The position numbers and the translations under genes are program-made. Below, piece by piece: positions 24,673 to 37,894 of a stretch of 64,000 nt of DNA. Within the stretch, counting starts at the first letter, position 1, and every line of letters starts with the position of its first letter. The stretch lies in contig CM049306.1 of the NCBI GenBank assembly GCA_026874595.1, positions 101,385,142-101,449,141 on the forward strand, given 5' to 3'. The notes under the pieces were generated by a model, which was given only the letters and a program-made list of their open reading frames with translations, made no database searches and was not told the origin of the DNA. The DNA is from Sipunculus nudus. Taxonomy: Eukaryota > Annelida > Sipuncula > Golfingiida > Sipunculidae.

Positions 24673-27580
24673 AGATTTACAGCTCCTATTTGCTAATGAT
24701 AACAGATAGTTGGGTTTGTATATTTATTTAATTAAAGGGACATAATCAGTGTCAATAATATTCCTTTTCTTTCACACTATCAGTTCATTGTTGCTTTATA
24801 CAAAAGTCTCCCAGCAAAACCAGCCCAGCACAGTCTCATTTGCTCGCATACAACTGTTTAACGAACATGTTACCAGAGGATCAACTATATACCTGTTGTT
24901 AATGTTCTGTGGATTTCTTAACGTATGTCTTTAGTCTAGACATATATATTTATATAGTTTTCCTCTCCGATATTGGTGACGCGTCTTTTGTACGTCAGAA
25001 CAAGAATTTTGGTGTTTTCTACAGTTGCTTGTTGACATCTCCTTTAAGGGGAGAAGAAAAGTGGCTCAGATAGGATTAAAACGAGGGCAGATTGACAGCT
25101 ATTTCCAGGTAATTTTTCACATTTGTTGACGGCTCAGACAAATTAATGTTCAATACTTTTTCTCCTTTTGTTCACCGACAACCTAGTGTGTCTGTTATCA
25201 ATTTTATGCGGCTATTGTCATTTTTAACACAAATAGTTCACCAAATACGGGACAAGTCATCAACCTGGATAATTATCAGACTTGGACAATTTAGACGTTT
25301 TGTATTTACCGTAATTATTCCACGGACGTTCAGTAATTAGAGTACCATGCTTCCACGTCCGATAAGAAGGACATCGAACAGAATACCATGGTTAAAACAC
25401 AACAAATTAGAGAACAATCAACACCAGTCATGTTTCACATGTAAATTTGTGGAGAGGTATCATTGTTTTAATTTTATCGTCTGCTTCCGGTGATGAGTCA
25501 GCAGTTTGAGTCTGACAGACCTGAGGTATTGGACTGTCCATGGCTGAAGTTTAAACCTACATAACGACCTAACCGTCACATCGATGTGACATACTTCTGG
25601 GGTAAGATAAATGTGGTGTAGAGTGAAGGATTTACGTAGGCAGTCAGAGACTCATGACAATGAACGAGTGACCACGTGACACCAATGCTAAGTACCTAGT
25701 CCTGTCTCAGTAGGCAAAGACACACACACATATATATATAATGGGGCTATATACAGAGAGAGATCTCGATCCTTACTTTGGACTTGTCTAATCCTGACAT
25801 TTTGCTTGGAATACCAGTTAATATAGCCCAATTATATTTATAGAACCTATAAAGAAGCACTGATTTTTAGCCTTCCACAAATATTCCTGTGATTGAACAA
25901 ACTAGAAAACAATACATGAACAATGTCTGTAGCATCATTAAGAAAACAAGAAGGGTGTGTAAGAGAGAGAGAGATAAATATTGACACAAGGTAAAAGTAA
26001 CACAGTATTGGTGTCTCTGTCGAACATTCCTCCAACCCACAATCCAAATAAATGATGTAGAGGATATATTGGTACCATATGTTGTACTAACGATTCGCGA
26101 AGCTTTTTTTTTTAACTTGTAATAACTGTGGTTCGGAGGATTTTCCTGAAAATGACATGCACAATCGGTCTATGTGGGGTATAATGGCACACGGGCTGAG
26201 GTTTTTTAGGCTACAATACTTTGCATAATTTACATATACTGTTGTTTCTTACATTAGCTTTAATACTTATATATTATGCCTGTCAAATTAAATCTGATAA
26301 TGGTTAACATTCTTGTTTACATACACCAGTAATCATTCTGGTCTGCTGGTTTTTATTTACATTACAGCCAGGGCCCCATAAATCTTTTATCCAGATCTAT
26401 ATTATTATCATTACTTAATTTGTTTTCCATGCATGCTTATAACAATACTAGAATAAAATATGGTACTGCTTTATAATGGAAATTTGTTTCTAACTGACAT
26501 TACTTGAGCATTGCCTGTTTCAGCAGTGTGGATGGTTTTGCTAATATCGATGCATCAGCAACACAACGCATGTTTAAAAACACTGAACAATAATCCATGT
26601 CTCCTTGGAGAAATCACTCCCCGGGACAAGTCCTTTTGTAGTCCCTTGATGTCTCGAGGGTTATATACGAATATTATAAATATTTAAGTGAATAGAAAAT
26701 GACATTCAGGAAATCCTATAGCTGCAATTACTAAACAAGTAAGGTTATTACTTATGTGATTTACAAAGACATTCCACAAATAATGGCGCCAGATACAGAT
26801 ACATTTCTATAGGATAGATCACATATTGACGTTTCATTCATATTGCGCGTAATACAATAATAATTACCTTACCATTTCCAATCGGAAAATATGCTTTCAT
26901 GAAACAAATAAATGAGAAATAAATTTGCCTTAAACAATACTATTTGGTTCCAATCAAGATCCAATAACCTATAAAAATATCAAATACACGTATACATGTT
27001 TACATGATTTTATATAGTAAAACAGTGATCCTCCATATAATTATTTTGTATACCGTATCTTTCTGGGTGAAAAGCCTGAAAACAGTTCAATAAAATAAAG
27101 CCCCCGTTCTTTGATTAATGTAACAACAATATTAAGTATACAAGGACAACACAATAGCGGCGGTGGCCGCAAGTTAAACCTCCTGAATTGCTTAATATAA
27201 CTTACAACAGAACGTATAGCAATACATTGTATTTGTTGTTTTCACATGATATTAGAAGGATAATTTGATCTACTATGTTGAGGTTTTATACAAACATACG
27301 TTTGACAGCCATGATGTTTTCAGTGTGGGCGGTGAATAAGTTCTAGCTGGGGGGAAGTCGAACCTCGGTATTAGCGTCAAAGCGGTGTTCATACTTTCCA
27401 ACTGCCTAGTGTTATCTGTTAAATGGACTAAATGAGATGTAACACAGGACGTTGGACCATACAAGGACAACGCAAAGTATGTCATTCCAAGGAGCCGACT
27501 GGGATATCCGGGGTAGGTCGATGGGGGTAAACACCTTGATGCCAGAAAGCTACAGGTAAATAAAACATATACGGGAGCAG
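24673..27580. other. Intergenic, no supported feature
   Basis: AT-rich, with only short ORFs lacking domains (24749-24934, 25146-25340, 25847-26047). A short CACACATATATATA run lies near 25722. Nothing else was recognised. Confidence 0.5.
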
Positions 27581-27581
27581 A

Positions 27582-27780
27582 AGCCCCCCCCCCCCCCCCC
27601 CCCACCGCCCCCTTTCATCAGAAACAACGTTTTTTAAGGGCTTCAGACAAAATTTTGCGGCCTGGACTCCCCCCCCCCCTTCCAGACCTGGGGACCTTTT
27701 TTTGGGGGTTTTCATTAGTCCTCCTGGGTTGGATCCCCCTTTTCCTAAATCCTGGATCCGCCTCTTGGGAGGGGGGATTT
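27582..27780. repeat. Poly-C / low-complexity block
   Basis: A C-run of about 20 bp at 27582-27602 is followed by further C-, T- and G-runs to about 27780. The phrase TCCTGGATCCGCC near 27750 resembles the end of hAT-type repeats. The proline/glycine-rich minus-strand ORFs here (27273-27715) are low-complexity artefacts. Confidence 0.7.
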
Positions 27781-29636
27781 GATTAACTTTGGGCCGCTTT
27801 TACTCAATCATGTAACCATAGCTACCTCAGGAGAAGTTGATTCAACATGCAAATATTAAATCCAAGGCGGGAAAAGGATATCAATGACTGGTTTAGGTCT
27901 TTTAAGCCTGTGCCAAGATTTCCATGCCATTACCTGTTTGAACTTGGAAATCACTGCAGATAAGAAAACGTTGGAATAAATCATACAAGACTCAAACAAT
28001 GACCGCGTAACAACTCAAGAGCGCGTCGATTATGGAGCGTTTCGTTTTCTTTCAGACATTATGGTCCTTAATGGTTAAAATAATGCTCGGAAACGCGCAC
28101 GCCATTTCCATTTTAGTCATGAAAGGTGCAATTGTTGTTGTAAAGTGTTCTTTTTTTAATACCGCTGTTTGGAACTCTGCCTTGCTGAGCCGCCTCGAAT
28201 TCCTTAAGGTTTCCTGGTTCCCGCTTACTCTGTGGTACGGCTCAAGCGACTTAATTTGCACTCTGTTCCTCTGAAAGAAGTCCAATGTCTATCTGTCAAT
28301 AAACCACTTAATATTTCTCATTCGACCGTACTTGGCGTGTACCCGTTTCGGAACGCCACATTAATATCAATATGCCACGGTCTTTGTTCAAGCTTAAGAC
28401 TATACAGAATATTTTAAGCCCAAGGCTTTGGTAATTTAGAAAAAATGTGTTATTACTCAAAATTAACAAAATATCTTATAAGTACCTAAACCATACTGGA
28501 GGATTCATACATGACTTCCCATTGCATGGAAATATCCAGTGATCTTAACTCGGTATATAGGGGACAAGGTACATTTGACCGGGCCTTAGATTTATATGTT
28601 TGTACGTCTTTCTTCTATGAATCAGTTGAGCCCAGAAGGTGTTACCACCTTCATAAACATATCTTGTCATGATTTTTTTTTTCAATTTATATTAGGTTTA
28701 AGTACCTCTTCTACTCTTCCATCAAACTGTGTATATACGCACGAACAAAGTTCCAATGTTTACCTACAAGTACAATAGATTATAGATTCGGGATGTAACG
28801 CCGTGTATGGGCATTATACAAAATAATTTTTATACTTCATGAGCCTTTTATTAATACATAATCCACACAGTAGTATAACCAAAACTATAATAGTCTATTA
28901 GATATAGCAGACCGACTTCTTCCCGGGATGATGTATATATCTCAATTTCACCGTATCTTGTAATGTGCTCGCTATCAGCAGTAACGTCCGGAGAATGACT
29001 ATAAGTGACGGCTGAATGCAGCAATAAACAAGATCTATCCATGTATTATATCCTTCTAACAGACATGCCACTTCCTCATTGGCTCATTGGCTCAAGGATA
29101 ATGTAGCACAGATATAACTTCTATAGGTATAGCTATAGATACATTTATGCTTTATAAGTCTATACAGGTCGTTTTTACGTTCAACATTCAGCAGAAAGGT
29201 CTACCAGAGTTTTTAAATAAAAGGCCATGGCCTATTTGTAACATTGTTTTTTCAATGTGGATGACGATAATCATGTGATTAGAATGATACCAGTATATAA
29301 TTTGATAATATCAATGTCACATATGAATTTATGGCTATATATATGCGTCATTTCCTGATTTATATGATTTATTCACATTTTGAGGCAAAGCTATGGCCAT
29401 ACACTAATTATATCAATTAACTATGGTATCAATACATCAATACCAGTTAATATGATCATGTCAGTACATTTGGCACAACTTCAAATGGTTTTAAAGCCCA
29501 ATTTATAAAGGTACATAAATTCAGGGGGTTAGAGTATCGGATTTCTAAATTTGTAAAATAATACCCACCCCTATAATAACATGTATGATTTTAATTGAAC
29601 TCAATTTAATTTTAATTTTTAATTTTTAATTGAGGG
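27781..29636. other. Intergenic with one unique island
   Basis: About 27960-28300 is GC-balanced and open on both strands (28032-28274 plus, 28052-28285 minus), without domains or convincing splice sites. It may be conserved non-coding DNA. The rest is AT-rich with no recognisable feature. Confidence 0.3.
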
Positions 29637-30528
29637 GCGACTGTCTGAATTACAGCCTGGGGTTCCATAAAACCTTGATCCGTTCTTCTCCGTGAAACAT
29701 CAAAGGCATAAGCAGTATGACATCAGTTAAATTACAGTCTTTCTTATTGACCAAACTATCCGTGGATGTTCTTATCCCAACCATATAATCCCATCCTGTT
29801 AATGTAAAATCGTGTCTTGGCGACGGGAATTCAAGTCGTATACCGATAGGGTATTTATGAGTCACGTTCATTGCATAAAATTTAAAATGCCGTCTGGAGA
29901 AATGAACAAGCGATCGACTGTTCATGATAATTATTAATGTTTCGTCTCGGATTAAGTAAAAATAGCACGGTAAATATTTAATGGGTTTAATAATGATTAA
30001 TTTATGTGGTGAATTGGTGGTATTGGACTATGGCTTCGCTTGGTGGGGTTTCAGTTGATTTCTTCTGACATAACGGCAGCAAGAATTTTAGATTGTTTCC
30101 TTAATTTAACAGCTAAATACCACGGATAAATTTACAGATGGGGGTTTAATTGATTTCTTCTTACATACGGCAGCAAGTAATGAAGATTGCATCGTTAATT
30201 TAACAGCTAAATACCACGGATAAATATACTGATCGGGTTTTAATTGATTTCTTCTTACATACGGCAGCAAGAAATTTAGAGTGTTTCTGTAATTCAACAG
30301 CGAAACACCACGGATAAATTTACTGTCGTTCGTATTACACGGGTTAATGGAATCTTTATCAATTGAAAGAAAATATTTAATCTTGGTGAATTCTATTTTT
30401 TTTTTTAGTCTCGGTGTTTTATGAAACATTGATATGATGTGCCTTACTTGTTGATTTCGTGTTCTCCGTTATCGCTCAGAATGAGATCAAAGACACTGTA
30501 TAGTGGCTAAGACGTTTAATTCATGCAC
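29637..30528 (+). repeat. Segmental duplication, copy 1
   Basis: From GCGACTGTCTGAATTACAGC to AATTCATGCAC this segment matches 30864-31667 in the same orientation with a period of about 1227 bp. Shared stretches include CCTTGATCCGTTCTTCT, GGCGACGGGAATTCAAGTCG and ATGCCGTCTGGAGAAATGAA. Copy 1 carries three units of an internal ~94-bp repeat where copy 2 has one. The minus ORF at 29650-29925 is not preserved as an ORF in copy 2 and is not considered coding. Confidence 0.9.
30050..30318 (+). repeat. Internal ~94-bp triplication
   Basis: Units beginning TTGATTTCTTCT start at 30055, 30150 and 30244. Each contains ACGGCAGCAAG and ACCACGGATAAAT. The other duplication copy has a single unit near 31391. 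Confidence 0.9.
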
Positions 30529-30863
30529 AATGGAATCAAAGTAATTTATGTAATAATTATGCAGTATTTATGTAATAAAACGCGTTTCCTAGTTAAATAA
30601 ATTACATATCTAAACCTTATGATGAGGACGGGATAACGGACGTCAGCATGCAATGTGTGTATATTTGCGTGTATGTGTGTTAATTATTATTTTCCCAAAA
30701 GATCGGTATCATTAAAGAGCGCTACTTATGTTTGTTACCTATCACTCTGGGTAAATACATGCTTTTGCTTTTCTTAAAAAGCAAATTAATAACATGAATG
30801 ATTATAACTTTAACTCAATATAATTTCTCTTTTACATGAACATGTGACTATTTTTACTGAAAT

Positions 30864-31667
30864 GCGACTCTCTGAATTACAGCCAGGGGTTCTATAGAAC
30901 CTTGATCCGTTCTTCTACGTTAAAAATCAAAGGCAGAACCGGTATGACGTCAGTTAAATTTCAATCTTCCTTATTGACCAAACTGTCCGTGGGTGTTCTC
31001 ATCCTAACTATATAATCCCATCCCTGTTAATGTTAAATTGTCTCCTGGCGACGGGAATTCAAGTCGTACACCGATCAGGTATTAATGTAGCGACAGCTTG
31101 TCACCCCAAACGTCGATTTTAGATATACTGAAGACGATGGGCCCTATCAGTTTATTTCCGAAGGCCTGAGTGTCATGTTGTCATGGCTAGTATTAATGTG
31201 TCACGTTCATTGCATAACAATTAAAATGCCGTCTGGAGAAATGAACAAGCGATCAACTGTTCATGAAAATTAAATAATGTTGAGTCTCGGATTAAGTAAA
31301 ATAATACTTTTAATAATTAATGAGTGATGTTGTTTGTTTAAATGTTGAATTGGTGGTAATGGACTATGGCAACGCTTGGTAGGGTTTTAATCGATTTCTT
31401 CTGACAAACGGCGGCAAAAAATTTAGATTGTATCGTTAATTTAACAGCTAAATACCACGGATAAATTTACTGTCGTTCGTGTTACACGGGTTAATGGGAT
31501 CTTCATTAATTGTAAGAAAATATTTAATCTTGGTGAATTGTATTTTTTCAGTTTAGTTGTTTTACAAAATGATTTTATGAGACATTGATATAAGGTGCCT
31601 TACTTGTTGATTTCCTGTTCTACATTGTTCTACACAGTATAGTGGCTAAGACGTTTAATTCATGCAC
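30864..31667 (+). repeat. Segmental duplication, copy 2
   Basis: Matches 29637-30528. It contains a 101-bp insertion (31089-31189) absent from copy 1 and is cut off at AATTCATGCAC exactly where the 2.9 kb element starts. Confidence 0.9.
31089..31199. mobile_element. 101-bp insertion with 10-bp direct repeats
   Basis: GTATTAATGT at 31079-31088 and again at 31190-31199 flank 101 bp. Copy 1 has a single equivalent site (GTATTTATGA at 29851-29860), so the pair is an empty/filled-site comparison. No clear terminal inverted repeats are visible. It could be a tiny transposon remnant or filler DNA. Confidence 0.55.
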
Positions 31668-34590
31668 TCCCGGTGTAAAGACTTCAGATTACCCCCCGCC
31701 CCCTTTTAGGTTACCCCCCGGTAATCTAAAATCGGTTTCAGATTACCCCGAGGGGTAGCCTGAACCTGATTTCAGGTTACCCCCCTACATTTCAGATTAC
31801 CCTCTCACTGATCAAGCTAATATGATTACTTTTTTGTGTAAGTAGGAGCTCACCGCTCCAGATATATTTATTTACAACATCCTCAGCTATAATTCAGTAA
31901 TAATTCACCGCTGAATTTCTTTGTTACATTTTCAAATTCATGTTTTCAAAATACTTGCAGATTTTTTTTATTAATTGTAAGGTATCCTGAACCAGATCAA
32001 TCTTAAATCACCCAAACTTTGTCTGGTAGAATTACGATGACTACCAAAACATTTTAAATTAACCTAATTTGCATAATTATATATTCAACCCGATTCTACA
32101 TGTAATAGTAAATGATTATTCACCGCGTTAATACTAAACTTATTTTATAAGGTCCCTTGCTTGGTTCTTATGTATGCTTGCACTTTCTCATATTATGCAT
32201 ATTTAATGAGATAATTTGCATATTGTGCATAACTATGAGGTAATTTAATTAATAAGATTATTTTTCATTAACTGTAAGGTTTATTAAAGTAATTTAATCT
32301 TTAACCACCCAAACTTTGTCCTGGTAGAAATGTGAATACTACTAAAACATTTTTTTATTAACTTAAGTTGCATATTAATGCAAACTTATTCTATATGTAA
32401 TAGTATATCAATACTTCACAATTTCCACGCATTTCTGACTTTAGAACATGTTAGCGTGAACAGAAAGATGTTTGTTTTGGTGAAAAAAAACTTATCGTCA
32501 TATACAATAAACGCCTTATACTATTAATAAAAAATAATGAATAAAATAAATGGGTTATTTAGCAAAATATGCTAACTATCTGATTAAATATAGGAGATAC
32601 GAAATAACCCCTATTGCTTGTTGGATTTAACGTTAAAAATTGCATAAGTACCAACCAACTGACCTTTGACACCCCCATCAACAATACTTTTAGGATTCCC
32701 CCTGTCTATAAAGTCAGTGTGTACAGTCACATAACCTATGTTTAAGACAATATGACGAAGTTGCAGTTGTATTAAACATTTTTTTGTATTAAAAACAATG
32801 AATATAGTCAATCACGAATGCAGGTATAATGAACGATTTCAGGATTTTAAAGAATTTTAATGGATTTCTTGATATCAAATATATACCATATAACTCTTAT
32901 TGGATTATGTGTGGATTTTAACTTTTAACAAGTAAATTTAAATATTTAAACATCAATATACTTAACGATTACAGTGTAAATGATTATAATTAATTCAGGA
33001 AACGCAGAATACTAACAACGTGTCAAAACCAGTGTAATTCGTTTTAATATACAAACAAATTGAAAATATAAATCACAGAAATACATTTTGGCTGCATAAA
33101 AAATTATTAGGGAAGAGTATATGCTGGGTTTATAACAAATGCTTTTTTTAAAGAATATGCACATATTTTGGTATAGTTTATTTCAATTGAGACTTTCAAA
33201 TGTATTAGGGACTGAAAATTTGAAATTAATGTTTATGACACATAACATTTACATATAAATATAGAAATTACGCCTTATTATCACAAATATGAGAATGTTG
33301 TGTTATACAGGCGTAAACGCAAAGACTGTACAACAATAGTTTATCAATAATTTCAATGATAATAATTTTACATTGAAAATTTAAAATTTTGAAATGTAAT
33401 GGTAAAACGAAGAAATTCAGCTGTGTGAACAATGTAATTAATATTGGTATACCAAAGAGGCAAAAATTATTAAGAAAAATTACTTGTATTATATTTAAAA
33501 TGAAACATTGAATAAACTTGAAATATAAAAATATAAAAAGAATGAAAATTCTATGTTTAAAATCAGAAACACAGTGTAGTAAAAGTTTTAATGGATTAAG
33601 CATATTAAAATTATATGTAGAACATAATTTGCTCGGTTTAACAGACAATTCCTAGGGCATTTTAAATATAACAATTGAAATTTTTATTGTTATTGTAAAA
33701 ATTATACTTTGTATTACATCTAAGTAAATGCTTCCGATGTTTTCAGCAGTCTAAAATTAAAATTTATTAATGTTTTAGTGGCTTTGGAACACAAAAATAA
33801 ATATATTTTTATATGTTAAACTTTGATTTAAGTTAAAATAAAAGAAGGAAAACCATTCAAGTGGTTCACTACAACATAGAGACATGACATATTAAAAATA
33901 CATTTAACACGTGATAAAGGTATATGTATAAATTGGTCCTCTACTATGACACAATACGGGACTTTTTTGTGAAAATGTCATCTTTTTTTATTTAAATTCG
34001 TCAAAATTTCCTCAGATCGAATTTTACCGGGTTTTTTATTTTGTAATCGTTACGAAATTAAAACCAAAATAAACTTTCTACCATTTTTCCATGTACAAAC
34101 CTAATGTCTGACTTCAACGACCTCACTAAACCAACCAGGAAGATAGCTGCAGTATGCTTGCCAGTTGCCGTATTTCGTGATCACGAAAGATAGCATTTAA
34201 ATTATGGTATAATTATCATACCCAGTTAATGTGCAAGACTGTATGTTTCATTTCTAGTTGGTGTATTTATATTTAAATGGAAAGAGAATGTTTTGTACCT
34301 TTTGTACTACTGGGATAATGACAATTTGATGATAATAATCATCATCGTTAATTTTACTATTGTTATTATTATAAAAAGTAGTAGTAGTATAGTAGAAGTA
34401 GTTGTTGGTTTTTTTGTTGTTGTTGTTTTAAGGTTACTTAAGGTAATGTATAAGATAAGTATCTAAATAATCATAAGTAATCATTTAAGGGGGTAATCTG
34501 AAATCGATTTCAGGTTACCGGGGGGTAATCTGAAATCGGTTTCAAGTTACCGGGGGGTAATCTGAAATCGGTACACCTGGGTAAGTGCTC
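31668..34590. mobile_element. 2.9 kb AT-rich element with inverted terminal arrays
   Basis: The left end (31669-31805) contains several copies of TTCAGATTACCCC and TTCAGGTTACCCCC. The right end (34488-34582) contains the reverse complements GGGGTAATCTGAAATCG and TTCAGGTTACCGGGG. The outermost bases also pair: left CACTCCCGGTGTA against reverse-complemented right CACTTACCCAGGTGTA. The interior is extremely AT-rich with no plausible coding region; the 126-codon minus ORF at 33268-33648 is I/L/F-rich low complexity. A ~297-bp direct repeat lies inside. Subterminal repeat arrays of this kind occur in CACTA-type DNA transposons, but no target-site duplication was found, so the class is uncertain. 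Confidence 0.6.
31940..32430 (+). repeat. ~297-bp period direct repeat inside the AT-rich element
   Basis: ATTAATTGTAAGGT (near 31970) and ATTAACTGTAAGGT (near 32267) open matching stretches. Both also share CACCCAAACTTTGTC, TGGTAGAA and ACTACYAAAACATTTT. Confidence 0.8.
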
Positions 34591-34750
34591 CCTATTCTAT
34601 CCCGTCAGTTTTTCGAAGAGAAAAAAGATGACCTCAGATATTCTCTCTGGTGTCTATAGGTTATGAATTACGCGTAACAACTATCCACCTGCACAGGCAA
34701 CTTCTCTTCAAGAAGGTATAAAATAATCTAGGCAGCAGGTCTGTCCTTAA

Positions 34751-35211
34751 AGGTGCAAAATCACCTACCTTTTAAAAAAGAATCTATGTGAATTATGGCT
34801 TCCTTTGTGTATATATTAATGATATAAGGGTACTTTTGGTTGCAAAAAGTTCTTATAAGACCTTTGTGAAGGATGTGTGAACTTGTTTTGCAACAACATG
34901 TTTGTAAACACAGCAATGTTGACAAATGTAAAAAACATCTAACCTAAGGTGGTAGGTTGCATGTATGGGGAGGTAGAAAGGTAACTTGTTGCAAAACACC
35001 ATTTGCATATCTCTGGCTTATCTGACTTGTTCTTAGATGCCCATGTTGAATTTGTTTTATTTTGGCGGGCCCCCCACATATTATAAACACGTTGATATTA
35101 ACAAAACAAGCAACCCGTGTGCGGTGATATCCACGTTTTCTGGCCTATTTTTATGAAAGCTCCAAGGGATTACCTGAAATTTATAAAGGTCAGATAGGTG
35201 ATTTGGCCCCT
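34751..35211 (+). mobile_element. TTAA-targeting MITE, copy 1 (461 bp)
   Basis: TTAA (34747-34750) precedes AGGTGCAAAATCACCTAC. The other end, reverse complemented, reads AGGGGCCAAATCACCTATC and is followed by TTAA (35212-35215). This gives terminal inverted repeats of about 17-19 bp with two or three mismatches and a TTAA target duplication, as used by the piggyBac and Kolobok superfamilies. No transposase is encoded. An inverted copy is at 53030-53537. Confidence 0.85.
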
Positions 35212-35215
35212 TTAA

Positions 35216-36962
35216 AATTCGCTTAAGTGCAATGTGTGGGACCAGGAAAGATTTTATGATTGATAGCAGAGACACGTAATACGTACGGTGATTATGACGT
35301 CACATGCAGCCAAATTCTCATACTTGGTGAATATCCCTATGAATCCTAGACATTTTCATAAAAAAAAAGAATGACAAAAGTAATGTTTAGCATAACAGGA
35401 GGAAATGCCAGACAATTCGACAGCCCAGGCTGATGTCTGAACCAGACAATGCTACGTCACCTTATTCATTAATAAAATATACTAATCTAAGCTACTGAAT
35501 TACACATTAATTGATTTCAAGAGGAACTTTCTGCCACAAAGCTCTTTTGACTTCCAGAGTTGATGGTAAATAATTATCATTTCCTTGGAACTGCCGAAAA
35601 TAATAAACACCAAGAATAGTTGTGACCTCATTTATTCCGGTCACATTCTTTTAAGTAAGAATCATTCAACGACAACATATATTTTACCAATATTAAAAAA
35701 AAAATGCATTAAGTTACGGAATTTATTTTTTTTTTCCAAAACATAATACATTTATAACAGTCTCGGTATGCTTGCGACCTATTTGTCATATTTTAGGATT
35801 AATAGGTTACAGCTCTTATACTTTAATTTATAAAACTCTTTAGTATATAACAAATGTTTTATACAAAAACAAAGAAGAATCTAGTTTTTAGGTTTTGTGC
35901 ATGGTCTGTTGTCGGTTTTTCGACAAGGTCACGTGACATGTTATATAATTTACACTACATAGCATTTCAATGTTTGAAATAATTTTGCTTTATACAAAAC
36001 CATTTTGTAACATTTCAATTTGATGTTGAACTGAAGCAAACCGCACCACGCAAAACTTGTGTAAGTGATACGACCGGGTAAAGCTTGGCTCCGCTAGAGA
36101 GAGACCAGACAGGGTTATCGGAATGCAGGCCTCCATACGGGTCTCATTATGTCGGATGGGCCATATTGCCGGTGATCTGTGGTTTGAGATGACCATTAGG
36201 GTGTCTGGTTCTAGATACCACGTGTTATTACATCCACGCAAGTATTCGCTAATCACAAATATCCCGTTACAAGATTTATTACACAACCCTGAATATCCGA
36301 GACGCATTAGTTAAGGTAGGGATTGGTTTAACAACGCATCAGACATATTATATCAGTTACAATAAATTTTTATAATTAATGTAAGTCTAGCCAATATGCT
36401 TTATGTTTAAAGCGCCGTTCCTGTGGTAATTTGTAACAATTATACCTAAGTATACTGAAAACAATACAGTTCCACAGACAAAATCTGTTCAATCAAATGT
36501 ATCGTATTCGATTTAATGTCAGCCAAAGATAAACTGTGATCATGTAGCACTTATTCATGATAAGGCAGCTTTTGTCATTAAATTTAGAAAATATGAAACA
36601 TAAATTCCTTTGAACATTGTGCACAATTTTGATGAAATTTCACGATGTATAAATGGATTTTATTAATGAACTACAGATGGCGCAACCGGCGAATGATTAA
36701 ATGACTAAATAATTATGGTTTTCCATCTGCAAGTTGGTCCAGATTCATCCGGTGAAATTCCTTACACATTTATATTTAACAAACTTTTTTTTACATATTT
36801 TATTTATTAAATTAGAAATTTATTGTGTGACCAAAATCAAATTAAGTTGGCTGAAGTTTTTTTTAACATTTAATGGAATAAATGAAGTTCTTGTTTTGTT
36901 GTATCTTTACAAGATTTCTAACATGCAGTTAATTACCACACATATTGTGGATTGTAGCAGTG
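35216..36962. other. Intergenic, no supported feature
   Basis: AT-rich. A perfect TGACGTCA lies at 35295-35302. The overlapping opposite-strand ORFs near 35990-36314 and the AT-rich ORF at 36734-37009 show no domain. Confidence 0.5.
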
Positions 36963-37290
36963 GCGGAGACTCGAGTCCACTATTTATAGTGACTCCAAGT
37001 TGGAATTGAGGGTCTTACGTTTGTACTCGGACTCGAAGGTAAATCAATGTCAAGTACAGTAGAAGGAAAAGCTCTGTCACACACTGTAATGTTATTATTA
37101 TTGATTTTCTCAAAATTCCATTTTAAAAGTGTTTTAATCAGGAGATTTCCACTGGACTCGGAGTCCGACTTGAACTCGGGTGCCAGATAACACGGACTCG
37201 AAGAATGCAGACTTTGACTTGAGTCTCAAGGACTTGGACTCGAACTCGAGTAGCCTGAACTCAAACTTGCTCTTGGACTTGAATGATGCT
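36963..37290 (+). repeat. GACTCG-array dispersed repeat, copy 2
   Basis: Degenerate GACTCG/GACTTG words at about 36963-37060 and 37150-37290 flank a ~90-bp spacer with CAGTAGAAGGAAAAGCTCTG and TCTGTCACACA. This is the same layout as 7741-8190, with a shorter spacer. The small overlapping ORFs here (D/S/L-rich on plus, K/S/F-rich on minus) are translations of the array. Confidence 0.7.
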
Positions 37291-37894
37291 GACTCAACTA
37301 CATCACTGAGTTGTAGCTTAATGGAAAACAGAGGATATAGCAAACTAAGGGATTTCGAGGCGCCTGTGAACAGAAAAAGGTTAAGCGACCATTCATTTGA
37401 TATTATCCATTTTTACAGAGTAAAACAAGTCATTTGAATTAAATGACTCGGTAGATGGCGCTTAAGGAGTAATGGCGAGGTAAGATCGGCTCCGCTGTTT
37501 TTGGAAATATTGAATAGGTTATTGTTGCTAAAGAATAGTTATATTTCACCAATATATGTAGGATACTTATCTTTAGTAGGTGTGAAAACATGAACACTAT
37601 ATGCGATCTAATTTGAGCGTAATTAGTGGATATCGTACTGGCACACGATACCTTTCAGTGCGACTCTAAAAGCCTCTTTAAAAAAAATGACAATATAGTT
37701 TTGCATTTATTCTTCATTCTATCAATATATCTTCCAACTTAATTTTCAAACAATTAATTTCACTGCTTTATTTTATTGGACAACACTACATAATATAACA
37801 AATGTCGTTCACAGAGTTTACATTGGCCGCGGTCCGCTGACGACGTGGCACGCAGTTGCATTTGTTATAACAGAAAGGTTAAGATTACATCACA
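37291..37894. other. Unassigned stretch upstream of the LINE
   Basis: May include the LINE 5' untranslated region. No start of the element or target-site duplication could be fixed. No other feature was seen. Confidence 0.3.

Noticed and set aside
27273-27715. Glycine- and proline-rich minus-strand ORFs
   Set aside because: Their compositional character comes from C-homopolymers at 27582-27680. Likely low-complexity artefact.
27740-27760. hAT-like end (TCCTGGATCCGCC)
   Set aside because: Only one possible terminus in a low-complexity block. No partner and no target duplication.
33268-33648. 126-codon minus-strand ORF
   Set aside because: Dominated by F, I, L, N and K from extreme AT content inside the AT-rich element. 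No domain and no splice context.
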